A DNA stretch of 64,000 nucleotides, from the NCBI GenBank assembly GCA_964409775.1, contig CAYPEI010000002.1:208138-272137 (forward strand). The letters run 5' to 3'. This DNA comes from JAHBXL01 sp964409775 (GTDB lineage Bacteria > Planctomycetota > Phycisphaerae > Phycisphaerales > UBA1924). The position numbers and the translations under genes are program-made. Positions 16,285 to 24,992 of the stretch are shown piece after piece; the stretch's first letter is position 1; every line of letters starts with the position of its first letter. Below the pieces are notes generated by a model that worked only from the letters and a program-made list of their open reading frames with translations, made no database searches and had not been told where the DNA came from.

Positions 16285-16818
16285 ATGAAGTCAGGCATTC
16301 GGAGTCTCGCCGTGTTCGTGCTTCCCGCGGCCGCGCTGGCCGCCGTGCTTGCCGCGGCCGGGTGCGCTTCGGGCGGCAAGGGCGACGCACCACGCGAGGT
16401 CACGTCGTTCGCGTCGGCGCAGGCAGGGCTTGCGGCCCTCGCCGGCGACTGGAAGATCATCGAGATCGACGGACGGTCGCTTGGTGAGTGGATCCCGGAT
16501 GATGCGGCGCGCCGGGATCCCATGATCACCATCCGGCCCGATGCCTCCGTCGGCGGGTTCAGCGGCGTGAACCAACTCGGCTCGGACCTTCGCGCCGAGG
16601 AACTCTCCCGCGGCCGGTTTGCGCTCGGGCCGATCGCCATGACCCGCATGGCCGGACCGCCCGAACTCATGAGCATCGAGAGCAAACTCACGCTCGCCCT
16701 CTCCGAACCGCGCCGCTTCTCATTGTGCGGCGACCTGCTCACCCTGATGCCCGCCGAGGGACGCGCCGACCCGATGCTCCGCTTTCGACGCACCCCCGCC
16801 GCGCCGGCCAGGCCCTGA
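16285..16818 (+). CDS. META-domain (HslJ-like) lipoprotein
   Basis: A 177-residue protein with a lipoprotein signal peptide (hydrophobic AAALAAVLAAAGC lipobox, cysteine near residue 27). The mature part has the META pattern: GDWKIIEIDGRSL, PMITIRPDASVGGFSGVNQLGS and AMTRMAGP. META proteins such as HslJ are small envelope proteins linked to heat or antibiotic tolerance; no enzyme activity is known. It starts 27 bases after the second dioxygenase on the same strand, but a separate box (16856-16861) drives the next gene, so membership of the kynurenine unit may be accidental. Confidence 0.83.
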   Translation: MKSGIRSLAVFVLPAAALAAVLAAAGCASGGKGDAPREVTSFASAQAGLAALAGDWKIIEIDGRSLGEWIPDDAARRDPMITIRPDASVGGFSGVNQLGSDLRAEELSRGRFALGPIAMTRMAGPPELMSIESKLTLALSEPRRFSLCGDLLTLMPAEGRADPMLRFRRTPAAPARP

Positions 16819-16855
16819 TGCCGCCCGCGCCGACGTCTCGGCGAGCGATCGTCTC

Positions 16856-16861
16856 TAGACT
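16856..16861 (+). promoter_or_regulatory. -10 box for ACMS decarboxylase gene
   Basis: TAGACT with an 8-base spacer to the GTG start at 16870. Its position inside the cluster suggests a second promoter for the downstream kynurenine genes. Confidence 0.5.
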
Positions 16862-16869
16862 CATCGACC

Positions 16870-18036
16870 GTGAAAATCGACCTGCACACGCACATCCTCC
16901 CCGAGAGGTGGCCGGACTGGACGAAGAAGTCCGGCTACGCGGGGTGGATCGCGCTTGATCACACCGGCCCCGGCTGTGCGCGGATGTGCCAGTCGTGCAG
17001 CACCGACGGCAGCAGGCCGCCGCGGTTCTTTCGCGAGGTGCAGGCCAACTGCTGGGACCCGGCCGCGAGGCTGGCGGACATGGACCGGACGGGCGTGACG
17101 ACACAGGTGCTCAGCACCGTGCCGGTGATGTTCTCCTACTGGGCGAGGCCACGCGACGCGATGGACCTGTCGCGACACCTGAACGATCACATCGCGGCGA
17201 TCGTCCGCGAAGCGCCGCCGGTGGATGCCGCCGCCAAGGTTCGGATGCATCTTGGGCGGCGGTTCGAGGGCCTCGCGACCGTGCCGCTGCAGGATGTCGA
17301 CCTGGCCATCCGCGAACTCGAACGCTGCGTTGCGCCCGTCGATCGCGGCGGCCTCGGTCTTCGCGGCGTGCAGATCGGTACCAATGTCAACGGCCTGAAC
17401 ATCGGCGAGCCCGCGCTGTTCCCCTTCTTCGAAGCCGCGCAGCGCCTCGACGCCGCGGTCTTCGTGCACCCGTGGGACATGCTCGGCGCGACGTTCGGCC
17501 AATCGCCGCGCGACGACGGCCCGACGCCGGTTCCGCCCGAGGCCCACCCGCGCTACGCCAGGTACTGGCTGGCCTGGCTCGTCGGCATGCCCGCCGAGAC
17601 CGGCATGGCCGTCGCCTCCGTCCTGTTCTCGGGACTGCTCGACAAACTGCCGCGGCTGCGGATCTGCTTTGCCCACGGCGGCGGCAGTTTTCCCGGCACT
17701 ATCGGCCGGCTCGAGCACGGATTCGAAGCACGCCCCGACCTGTGCGCTGTGGACACACAGACCAACCCGCGCCGGCACGTGATGCGACTGGCCGACCCCG
17801 TTCAGGGACTCATGCACCCGGCGAGTTTCTACGTCGACTCCCTCGTGCACGATGCGGGCGCGCTCGGCGTCATTGCCGGCCTGCTCGGGGCCGAACGCGT
17901 CGCCCTCGGCAGCGACTACCCGTTCCCCCTCGGCGAAGAGCATCCCGGCCGGCTCATCGAATCGATCTGCGGCATCCCCGAGGCCATGCGGGAGCAGTTG
18001 CTGTGGAGGACCGCGGCGGAGTTTCTGAGGCTGTAG
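16870..18036 (+). CDS. nbaD: 2-amino-3-carboxymuconate-6-semialdehyde decarboxylase (ACMSD)
   Basis: Amidohydrolase-fold, zinc-dependent decarboxylase that removes CO2 from the unstable 3-HAO product and so diverts tryptophan carbon to full breakdown instead of quinolinate/NAD. 388 residues, somewhat longer than the roughly 335 of known bacterial enzymes. Metal ligands visible: LHTHILPE at residues 5-12, HPWDMLG (about 200), FAHGGGSFP, and GSDYPFPLG near 347-355. Start is GTG at 16870 (KIDLHTH begins right after it). Lies between the dioxygenases and kynureninase, which supports the substrate assignment. Confidence 0.92.
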   Translation: MKIDLHTHILPERWPDWTKKSGYAGWIALDHTGPGCARMCQSCSTDGSRPPRFFREVQANCWDPAARLADMDRTGVTTQVLSTVPVMFSYWARPRDAMDLSRHLNDHIAAIVREAPPVDAAAKVRMHLGRRFEGLATVPLQDVDLAIRELERCVAPVDRGGLGLRGVQIGTNVNGLNIGEPALFPFFEAAQRLDAAVFVHPWDMLGATFGQSPRDDGPTPVPPEAHPRYARYWLAWLVGMPAETGMAVASVLFSGLLDKLPRLRICFAHGGGSFPGTIGRLEHGFEARPDLCAVDTQTNPRRHVMRLADPVQGLMHPASFYVDSLVHDAGALGVIAGLLGAERVALGSDYPFPLGEEHPGRLIESICGIPEAMREQLLWRTAAEFLRL

Positions 18037-18066
18037 CACACGCATTCCGTGGTGGATTCAGTCTTT

Positions 18067-18087
18067 GCACGGGCAGGATGCCCGTGC
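18067..18087. repeat. Short palindromic (REP-like) hairpin
   Basis: GCACGGGCA / GGA / TGCCCGTGC: a perfect 9-bp stem with a 3-base loop in the 77-base gap between ACMSD and kynU. It could be a scattered extragenic palindrome or an mRNA-stabilising hairpin. Only one copy is seen in this window. Confidence 0.5.
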
Positions 18088-18113
18088 CACAGGCCCGCGG
18101 CCAACAATGCCCC

Positions 18114-19484
18114 ATGCCCGACGCCTTTCGACCCGATGAGGGCTTCGCCCGCGAACTCGATGCGCAGGACCCCCTCCGCGCATTCCGATCCGAGTTTCAC
18201 CTGCCCCTTGCCGGCGATCTCCGCCGCGCGGCGTCCACCGCCCGCTCCGAATCGCCGCTGGCCGTCGCCGACGATCAGCCGGCGATCTACCTGACCGGCA
18301 ACTCGCTCGGCCTCCAGCCACGATCGACGCGCGAAGCGCTCCTGCAGGAACTCGACGATTGGGCCCGTCTGGGGGTCGAGGGGCACTTTCACGCCCGGCA
18401 CCCCTGGTACCCGGCGCACGAGGAACTCCGCGGCCCGCTCGCGAGATTGGTCGGCGCAAAGGAGGCCGAGGTCGTCGCGATGAACTCGCTGACCACGAAC
18501 CTGCACCTGCTGATGGTGTCGTTTTATCGCCCTACCCCCGAGCGATTCAAGATCATCATGGAGGACTCGGCGTTCCCGTCCGACTCCTACGCCATCCAGT
18601 CGCAGGCGGATTTCCACGCTCGCGCGGCCGGGTTCGATCCGCGCCACGCGGTCGTCCGGCTCTCGGCAAGCGATGCGCGGACCGGCGTCTTCACCACCGA
18701 CGAGATCTTCGAAGCGATCGACCGCCACGCATCAACAGCCGCGCTATTCCTCATGGGCGGCGTGAACTACCGCACCGGCCAGGTCTTCGACATGGCCCGC
18801 ATCACCGCGCACGCGCACTCCCGCGGCCTGATCGTCGGCTGGGACCTTGCCCACGGCGCGGGGAATGTCCCGCTTTCGCTGCACGAGTGGGGTGCCGACT
18901 TCGCCGCGTGGTGCTCGTACAAGTATCTCAACTCCGGGCCCGGCTCGGTCGCCGGCGCGTTCGTGCACGAGCGGCACTTGAACTACCGCACGCTGCCACG
19001 CTTCGCCGGGTGGTGGGGCAACGATCCTTCCACCCGTTTCAAGATGGGCCCGGAGTTCGTGCCCGTCGCCCGCGCCGATGCGTGGAGCCTCTCCAACCCG
19101 CCGATCCTGTCTCTGGCCGCGGTCCGCGCCTCGCTCGCGGTCTTCGACCGCGCGACCATGCCCGCGCTCCGGCAGAAGTCGATCAGTCTCACGGGCTATC
19201 TCGAGCGGTTGTTGCGTGCCCCCGAGCCCGGCGCCGCCGCGCCGCCGGTCGAGGTTCTCACACCCGCTGACGCGTCGGGGACGAGCCGCGGATGCCAACT
19301 CTCCATCCGCGTGCCCGGGCGCGGGCGCGACATCCTCGCCCAACTCCTCGCGATGGGTGTTGTGTGCGATTTTCGCGAGCCCGATGTTGTTCGCGCCGCC
19401 CCGGTGCCCTTGTATAACACCTTCCACGACGCCTGGCGATTCGCCGCGATCCTCCGCCGACTCGCCCTCGCCCCCCGCGCCTGA
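18114..19484 (+). CDS. kynU: Kynureninase
   Basis: PLP enzyme that cleaves kynurenine or 3-hydroxykynurenine to (3-hydroxy)anthranilate plus alanine. 456 residues. Visible: YLTGNSLGLQP (about 62-72), EVVAMNSLTTNLHLL, GWDLAHGAGN with the cofactor-ring Asp, the Schiff-base lysine K270 in WCSYKYLNSGPGS, then PRFAGWWGND and the C-terminal GVVCDFREPDVVRAAP. All are family hallmarks. The frame is open far upstream through ACMSD, but the ATG at 18114 gives the normal length and follows a palindrome; no strong Shine-Dalgarno is seen. Confidence 0.96.
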   Translation: MPDAFRPDEGFARELDAQDPLRAFRSEFHLPLAGDLRRAASTARSESPLAVADDQPAIYLTGNSLGLQPRSTREALLQELDDWARLGVEGHFHARHPWYPAHEELRGPLARLVGAKEAEVVAMNSLTTNLHLLMVSFYRPTPERFKIIMEDSAFPSDSYAIQSQADFHARAAGFDPRHAVVRLSASDARTGVFTTDEIFEAIDRHASTAALFLMGGVNYRTGQVFDMARITAHAHSRGLIVGWDLAHGAGNVPLSLHEWGADFAAWCSYKYLNSGPGSVAGAFVHERHLNYRTLPRFAGWWGNDPSTRFKMGPEFVPVARADAWSLSNPPILSLAAVRASLAVFDRATMPALRQKSISLTGYLERLLRAPEPGAAAPPVEVLTPADASGTSRGCQLSIRVPGRGRDILAQLLAMGVVCDFREPDVVRAAPVPLYNTFHDAWRFAAILRRLALAPRA

Positions 19485-19510
19485 ACCGCCCCGCACCGGA
19501 GCCCCGACCG

Positions 19511-20461
19511 ATGACCTTCGATCTTGCGTTCTACGCCGCGGCCGGAGCAACGAACCCGACACGGGAGCAGGTATCCGCGGCGTTCGCGTCCGTGCTGGCG
19601 AACTGCACCACCCCCGTCTCATCCCCCGGCGGGATGAGCCAGTGGACCTACAAGTCGCCCCAGACGGGTGTCTCATGCCGATTCAGTTTCGTGGACCCCG
19701 CCGCGAGCGCGGTCCCCGATGCGAGGGTCGGCACGACCGAATCCCGCGCACGCTTCAGCGGGCTGTCGGTCGAGGTCCCGTTCGTCCGCCCGCGGTTCGT
19801 GGGGATCGAGTCGCTCGCCGCGGCGGGCGCGCTCGCGGGACATCTGGGCCTGCTCATGCCCGATCCGCGCACACCGCAGAAGGCCGGTGAGCCGGTCACC
19901 GTCTTCCCGACCGCGCCGCAGACGATGAACCTCATGATCGAGCGATGGATGGAGGGCAATCGCCGGGCGATCACCAGCGCGCAGAAATCCACCGGCACGC
20001 GTCCGCCCTATCTCGACGCCGACCGGTCGATGTACTGGTGGCGATTCCAGAGCATGCGACAGGGAATCCAGCAGACGATCGGCCGCCGCGCCATCGTGTC
20101 CTCTGCCCGGGTCATCCGCATGGTCGATTCCGGCGCCGTCGTGCTGATGGCCGACTGGGCCAACGGCTTCCCGGCCATCTTCCCGCAGGCCGAGGTCTTT
20201 TTGCTCATCGAGGCCAAGAGCATGAACGACCCCAACGCCAAGGCCGCGTGGTCCCCCGCGCGCGAAGTCATCGACCGCCTCGGCTCGATTTTCAGTTCAT
20301 TCGAGCAGCCCGGCTGCGACCTCATTTCCTGCGCCGGCGTGCCGCCCTCCGGGCCGGTCCGCGAGGCGTTCAATGCGCTGCCGCGATACCCGGTCGCCGG
20401 CGCCATCGAGGACATCGGCCTGGCGTTTGTCGATGAGCCCGAGCAAGCACCCGCCGCCTGA
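19511..20461 (+). CDS. Unknown protein inside the kynurenine cluster
   Basis: Not recognised. A 316-residue soluble protein with no signal peptide or membrane segment. Regions rich in aromatic residues (YWWRFQSMRQGIQQ around 177; VVLMADWANGFPAIFPQ around 213) hint at a globular fold; no cofactor motif is visible. GGAG lies upstream of the ATG, and it sits 26 bases after kynU and 11 bases before kmo, so it must be translated from the same message as both. It is not tryptophan 2,3-dioxygenase (no heme-His pattern) or kynurenine formamidase (no catalytic triad pattern I can find), the two pathway steps missing here. Position makes it a candidate accessory or regulatory factor. Confidence 0.78.
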   Translation: MTFDLAFYAAAGATNPTREQVSAAFASVLANCTTPVSSPGGMSQWTYKSPQTGVSCRFSFVDPAASAVPDARVGTTESRARFSGLSVEVPFVRPRFVGIESLAAAGALAGHLGLLMPDPRTPQKAGEPVTVFPTAPQTMNLMIERWMEGNRRAITSAQKSTGTRPPYLDADRSMYWWRFQSMRQGIQQTIGRRAIVSSARVIRMVDSGAVVLMADWANGFPAIFPQAEVFLLIEAKSMNDPNAKAAWSPAREVIDRLGSIFSSFEQPGCDLISCAGVPPSGPVREAFNALPRYPVAGAIEDIGLAFVDEPEQAPAA

Positions 20462-20472
20462 GAGGTTCTGAG

Positions 20473-22005
20473 TTGTCCAAGCACGTGCTCATCGTCGGTG
20501 CCGGACTCATCGGTTCACTCGCCGCGGTCTATTTCGCCCGGCGCGGATGGCGAGTCAGTGTCTATGAGCGTCGCCCGGATCCCCGCGCCAAGGGCTACAT
20601 CGGCGGAAGGTCCATCAACCTCGCGCTGTCGGTCCGCGGCTTGTGGGGGCTGGCGGGTGTCGACCTCGATCGAACCGTGCTCGAGCGCGACGCCATCCCC
20701 ATGCCCGGCCGCATGATCCACCCCGCGCCCGATGCGCACGCCGCCGCGCCGCAGGGGACCATCTTCCAGCCATACTCGAAGAACCCGACCGACGCGATCA
20801 ACAGCGTCTCGCGCGGCGGGCTGAATCTGACGCTCATCCACGCCGCCGCCTCCGCGCCCGCCGTGGAGATGGTCTTTGACCGCCGCTGCCTCGATGTCGA
20901 CATCGACCGCTGCCGTGCCTCGTTCGTCGACGACTCGAACCCCGCCGCCCCGCCTGTCGTGATCGAGGCCGACCTGATCTTCGGCGGCGACGGCGCCTTC
21001 TCCGCCGTCCGCGGCGCGCTCCAGAAGACCGATCGCTTCGATTACAGCCAGTCCTACCTCGCGCACGGGTACAAGGAACTGCATATTCCTTCCGCGGCGG
21101 AACTCGGCATCGCCGGTGTCGGCGCGGGCCGGTGGGCCGGTGGCACGGGCGGCGCGAAGGACGCTCCCTCGTTTGCGCTCGAGCCCAACGCCCTGCACAT
21201 CTGGCCGCGCGGGGGAGGCGGGTCGATGATGATCGCCCTGCCCAACCGCGACGGGTCGTTCACCTGCACGCTGTTCTGGCCGTTCGTCGGCGAGCACTCG
21301 TTTGCGCAACTCGAGGGTGATCTCGCCGCGAGAAGGTCCACGGACCCTCACGCCGCGCCGACGGCCGAAGAGCAAGCCCGCGTTCTGGCGCACTTCCGGA
21401 GACACTACCCCGACGCCGTCCCGCTCATGCCCACGCTGGTGCGGGACTATTTCGCCAACCCCACGAGTTCGCTTGTCACCGTGCGGTGCGCCCCGTGGTT
21501 CGGCCTCGCCCGCGACGGCAAGCGCGCGACGGTGCTCGCCGGCGACGCCGCGCACGCCATCGTGCCGTTCTACGGCCAGGGGATGAACGCCGGCTTCGAG
21601 GATGTCCGCGTGCTGGCCGAGTGTCTCGACAGGGCCAAGGGTGGGGACCTCGCGCCCGCGCTCGCCGAGTATCACGCCCTCCGCAAGCCCAACGCCGACG
21701 CCATCGCCGACATGGCCATCGAGAACTTTGTCGAGATGCGCGACAAGGTCGGCTCGCCCGCCTTCCGCTATCGCAAGCGCGTCGAGCAGACCATCCACGA
21801 CGCCTTCCCGCAGCGCGTGGACCCGCAGTACAACCTCGTGAGTTTCTCGACCGTGCCCTATGCCGAGGCCCGCCGGCGCGGCCGGGATCTCGACGCCGTT
21901 CTGGACCGCATCATCGAGAAACTCGGACCCGACTCGGCCGACCGGCTCGGCGGTGACGTCTGGAAGCGCGAAGTCGCTGCCGCCGCAGCGCCGCTGCTGG
22001 GCTGA
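20473..22005 (+). CDS. kmo: Kynurenine 3-monooxygenase
   Basis: FAD/NADPH-dependent hydroxylase turning kynurenine into 3-hydroxykynurenine. 510 residues. The N-terminal FAD motif VGAGLIGS is at residues 8-15, followed by the KMO-specific GRSINLALSVRG (about 47-58). GGDGAFSAVR and the second FAD motif AGDAAHAIVPFYGQGMN (about 356-372) follow. The KMO-type C-terminal part (about 110 residues) lacks an obvious membrane anchor. Start codon is TTG at 20473, 11 bases after the preceding stop. It should feed kynureninase and both dioxygenases encoded upstream. Confidence 0.95.
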   Translation: MSKHVLIVGAGLIGSLAAVYFARRGWRVSVYERRPDPRAKGYIGGRSINLALSVRGLWGLAGVDLDRTVLERDAIPMPGRMIHPAPDAHAAAPQGTIFQPYSKNPTDAINSVSRGGLNLTLIHAAASAPAVEMVFDRRCLDVDIDRCRASFVDDSNPAAPPVVIEADLIFGGDGAFSAVRGALQKTDRFDYSQSYLAHGYKELHIPSAAELGIAGVGAGRWAGGTGGAKDAPSFALEPNALHIWPRGGGGSMMIALPNRDGSFTCTLFWPFVGEHSFAQLEGDLAARRSTDPHAAPTAEEQARVLAHFRRHYPDAVPLMPTLVRDYFANPTSSLVTVRCAPWFGLARDGKRATVLAGDAAHAIVPFYGQGMNAGFEDVRVLAECLDRAKGGDLAPALAEYHALRKPNADAIADMAIENFVEMRDKVGSPAFRYRKRVEQTIHDAFPQRVDPQYNLVSFSTVPYAEARRRGRDLDAVLDRIIEKLGPDSADRLGGDVWKREVAAAAAPLLG

Positions 22006-22125
22006 CTTCGTCGCAACAGGCCGCGCGCGCCCCGCTGGCTCCACGATTCCTCACATCCGACATCCCGCTTCCCGGAACTCCCGCCCCTCGTCCGCGGTAC
22101 ATTCCCTGGGTTCCCCGAGGTATCC

Positions 22126-22677
22126 ATGCGCTTCCCCAGACTCTTCGCCTTCTACCGCGCATACCCCGAGTTCGACGGGTACAGCGATGAGCAGTGCCGG
22201 AAACTGGTGCTGCAGGCACGACTCCGCCGCGGCGATGCCGCGTGGGTCATGCCGCTGCTCGCTGCCGTCGGCATCACCGCGGCGTGGACGATCTTCGGCG
22301 GCGGCTTCCTCATCCTGCTCGCAGCCTCCACGGGCCGACCGCTCCCTCCCGAGCCGGTCCTCATCACGCCCATCCTGTTCTTCGCCGCCCCCGGCCTGAT
22401 CGTCACCTACGTCTGGGTCCGGCGGCAGATGCTGGTGCGGTCCATCCGCCGCATGATCAACCGGGCGGTGTGTCCGTTCTGCGAGTTCTCGCTCGTGGGC
22501 CTGCCCGTCAAACTCAGCGCGGTCGTGTGCCCCGAGTGCGGGGAGCGGATCCGGCTGTACACCCACGGCATCCGGCCCGAGGACCTTGAGGTTGATGCGC
22601 CCGCGCCGTTTGCGCCGCTGCCGCCGCCTCGCGCGACCCCGCGCGGTCCCGGTTCACCCGTGCAGAAGGGACGCTAG
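22126..22677 (+). CDS. Two-TM protein with one zinc ribbon
   Basis: A 183-residue protein. N-terminal YRAYPEFDGYSDEQC motif, two membrane helices (about 40-65 and 80-102), then a cytoplasmic CPFC-x14-CPEC zinc ribbon containing SLVGLP, and a Pro/Arg-rich tail. Function unknown. The ATG has GAGG 5 bases upstream; TACATT at 22098-22103 could be its -10, with a leader of about 16-17 bases. It ends 3 bases before a longer paralogue with the same layout, so the two are a tandem duplicate and probably one operon. Confidence 0.78.
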   Translation: MRFPRLFAFYRAYPEFDGYSDEQCRKLVLQARLRRGDAAWVMPLLAAVGITAAWTIFGGGFLILLAASTGRPLPPEPVLITPILFFAAPGLIVTYVWVRRQMLVRSIRRMINRAVCPFCEFSLVGLPVKLSAVVCPECGERIRLYTHGIRPEDLEVDAPAPFAPLPPPRATPRGPGSPVQKGR

Positions 22678-22680
22678 CCG

Positions 22681-23595
22681 ATGCGCATCCCCTTCTCGAA
22701 GGTCTATCGCGCGTTCCCCGAGTTTGATCCCTTCCCTGATGAAGAGTGCGAGCGATATGTCCGCTACGCCTACCGCCAGGCCCGTTTCCGCATCGGCTGC
22801 ATCCCCGCGGTGGTCGTCGTCGGGGCGTTCGTGCTGTGGATCCCCATCGTCATCCTCATGTCGACCCTCCTCAAGCCGTTCATCCAGATCGGAACGTCCG
22901 GCGAGTGGATCTTCATCCTGCTGTTCGTCTCCACGTTTCTCTTCCCCGCGCTGCTGGGCCTCGTCACGCGCGACAAGGTTCTCCTGCGAATCCTGCACGA
23001 CCGCATCCGGAACGCCCGCTGCCCCGAGTGTCAGTTCAGCCTCCTCGGCCTGCCGGTCAAGGAGGGCATTGCCCGCTGCCCGGAGTGCGGATGCGACATT
23101 GTGCTCCGTCTACACAACCTCACGCCCGAGGATCTCCTGATCCGGCGTGCAGGAGAGAAGGATGCGCCCGGCGAGGAGTACACCAACTGCTCCGCGTGCG
23201 GCTTCGACCTCCGCGGCGTGTCCATCGTTCAGAACACCATCCGCTGCCCCGAGTGCAGCCATGTCGAAACGCTGCACCGCCGCGCCGTCATGCAGAGCCT
23301 GAGCGACGGGCGCCTGCCCGGGGGCTTTGTCAACGCATCCGCGAGAGTCACCACCTGCCCCGGCTGCGCCAAGAGTCTCCTCGGCACGCCGATCTTCGAG
23401 GGCCAGGCCCGGTGCATGGAGTGCGGCTTCATCGCCAGCGTTCAGCCGCGACCCGAAGACCACACGCCCCCGGCGGAATCCGCCAGCGAAGTCGGCCTGC
23501 GCATCAAGCAGCGGCGCGCAACAGGCAGCCCGGGCGTCAGCGAGGGCGAGCGCGTCGAAGACGCACGTGGAGGTGCGAGCACCGGCGAATCATGA
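22681..23595 (+). CDS. Two-TM protein with three tandem zinc ribbons
   Basis: A 304-residue paralogue of the gene before it: YRAFPEFDPFPDEEC at the N-terminus, two membrane helices (about 39-62 and 73-98), then three zinc-ribbon repeats of about 25 residues: CPEC...CPEC, CSAC...CPEC and CPGC...CMEC, each with the SLLG or DLRG turn between the cysteine pairs. The tail is charged and disordered. The repeats suggest internal duplication of one ribbon. Role unknown; membrane-tethered zinc ribbons may bind nucleic acid or protein. It is convergent with the DUF1501 gene. Confidence 0.8.
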   Translation: MRIPFSKVYRAFPEFDPFPDEECERYVRYAYRQARFRIGCIPAVVVVGAFVLWIPIVILMSTLLKPFIQIGTSGEWIFILLFVSTFLFPALLGLVTRDKVLLRILHDRIRNARCPECQFSLLGLPVKEGIARCPECGCDIVLRLHNLTPEDLLIRRAGEKDAPGEEYTNCSACGFDLRGVSIVQNTIRCPECSHVETLHRRAVMQSLSDGRLPGGFVNASARVTTCPGCAKSLLGTPIFEGQARCMECGFIASVQPRPEDHTPPAESASEVGLRIKQRRATGSPGVSEGERVEDARGGASTGES

Positions 23596-23643
23596 TCGCG
23601 GCGGCCGCCGCGCACGCCTCCCCTCACGGTTCCGCTGCTTGCC

Positions 23644-24948
23644 TCAGGCCTTCTTGATCACGTCGATCGGCCGGAACGCCCCTTCCAGGATCTTCTTCGA
23701 GTCGGCCTTCAGCCAGGTCTCCAGGATCGACGCGTACACGCCGCGGAAGTCCGTGCCGTACTTCAGGTCGCCCTGGTCAAGATCAGTCAGCGACGGGTGC
23801 TTCCCGTGCACGCCCGCCTTCACCATCGGGCCGAAGAGGAACATCGGCGCGGCGGTGCCGTGGTCGGTCCCGCCGCTGGCGTTCTGCGCCACGCGCCGGC
23901 CGAACTCCGAGAAACTCATCGTCAGCACGCGCCCGTCGTTGCCCTGCTTCTTCAGGTCGTCGTAGAACGCCTTGAGGCTCGATGCCAGCGTGTCCATCAA
24001 CTGCGCGTGCCGTCCCTGCTCGCCGCCCTGGCCCGCGTGCGTGTCAAACCCGCCGAGGTTGGCGTAGTACACGCGCGTCTTGAGTCCCGCGCGGATCATG
24101 CTCGAGATCATCTGCAGTTGCCGCGACAGTTCGTTGTTCGGATACGGCGACAGCGGCCGCTGCGCCACCGCCCGCCGGATCTGCTCGCTGGAGATCTGCG
24201 CATCCAGCGCGGTCCGCATCAGGAAGCCCGCGTTGGTGTCGCTGCCCACGCCCTCCACCACGCCGCGCCGGTTGATCTGCTCATACGGGTCGGCCAGCGA
24301 CTCGTGCACATCCTTCCCGAGCCAGCGGAACAGACTCGGGTCTTCAAAGCCGATCGCCCGCGACAGCCGCCCCTGCATCGCCAGCGGCGCCTCGCGCCCG
24401 ATCGCGATCCCCGCCATGGGCTCGGGCTCGGGCTTGCCGCCGTCGCCCACGCCGCAGCACTCGGCGTCGAAGTAGCGGCCGATCCACCCGTCGCCCGTCG
24501 CCGTCGTGTCGGCCGTGTGCCAGATGTCCATCGACTTGAAGTGCGAGCGATTCGGGTTCGGATAGCCGACGCCCTGCACGATCGCGCACAGCCCCTCGTC
24601 GTGCAGTTCCTTGATCCCCTTCAGGTTCGGGTGCAGGCCGATGCCGGCGGCCTTGTCGAGTTTCAGGACATTCGTCTCGCGGATGCCGATCGCCGGCCGC
24701 ACCTTGTAGTACGTCGGATCGCCGAACGGCACCACGCTGTTCAGACCGTCGTTCCCGCCGCCCAGTTGCACGACCACGAGCACATGATCCGTCGGCACGC
24801 CGGGGATCTCGCTCATGAACGCGCCCGGCATCGGCAGGCCGAACGCCGAGCGGTTGATGAACGCCGGCACCGTCACCGCGGCCGAGGTCAGCACCAGACC
24901 TGTCGAGAGGAACTGGCGGCGTGTGAAGGCAATCGGGTCGCTTGACAT
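23644..24948 (-). CDS. DUF1501 protein with Tat signal
   Basis: A 434-residue exported protein of the sulfatase-like DUF1501 family, abundant in Planctomycetes. The N-terminus has a twin-arginine signal (TRRQFLSTGLVLTSAA, arginines at 10-11), so it is exported folded. Family hallmarks: VVVQLGGGNDGLNSVVP, YPNPNRSHFKSMDIW, FDTHAGQGG, SFSEFGRRVAQNASGGTDHGTA. The true start is the ATG at 24948 with GAGGA upstream; the frame is open further upstream, but that part is antisense-like filler. Paired with the DUF1800 gene 44 bases before it. The biochemical role of the pair is unknown; secretion or surface polymer handling has been suggested. Confidence 0.9.
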   Translation of the reverse strand: MSSDPIAFTRRQFLSTGLVLTSAAVTVPAFINRSAFGLPMPGAFMSEIPGVPTDHVLVVVQLGGGNDGLNSVVPFGDPTYYKVRPAIGIRETNVLKLDKAAGIGLHPNLKGIKELHDEGLCAIVQGVGYPNPNRSHFKSMDIWHTADTTATGDGWIGRYFDAECCGVGDGGKPEPEPMAGIAIGREAPLAMQGRLSRAIGFEDPSLFRWLGKDVHESLADPYEQINRRGVVEGVGSDTNAGFLMRTALDAQISSEQIRRAVAQRPLSPYPNNELSRQLQMISSMIRAGLKTRVYYANLGGFDTHAGQGGEQGRHAQLMDTLASSLKAFYDDLKKQGNDGRVLTMSFSEFGRRVAQNASGGTDHGTAAPMFLFGPMVKAGVHGKHPSLTDLDQGDLKYGTDFRGVYASILETWLKADSKKILEGAFRPIDVIKKA

Positions 24949-24992
24949 GTTCCAGTCCTCATCCGTACAAGAATCCGCTCCGGCATCCGACA

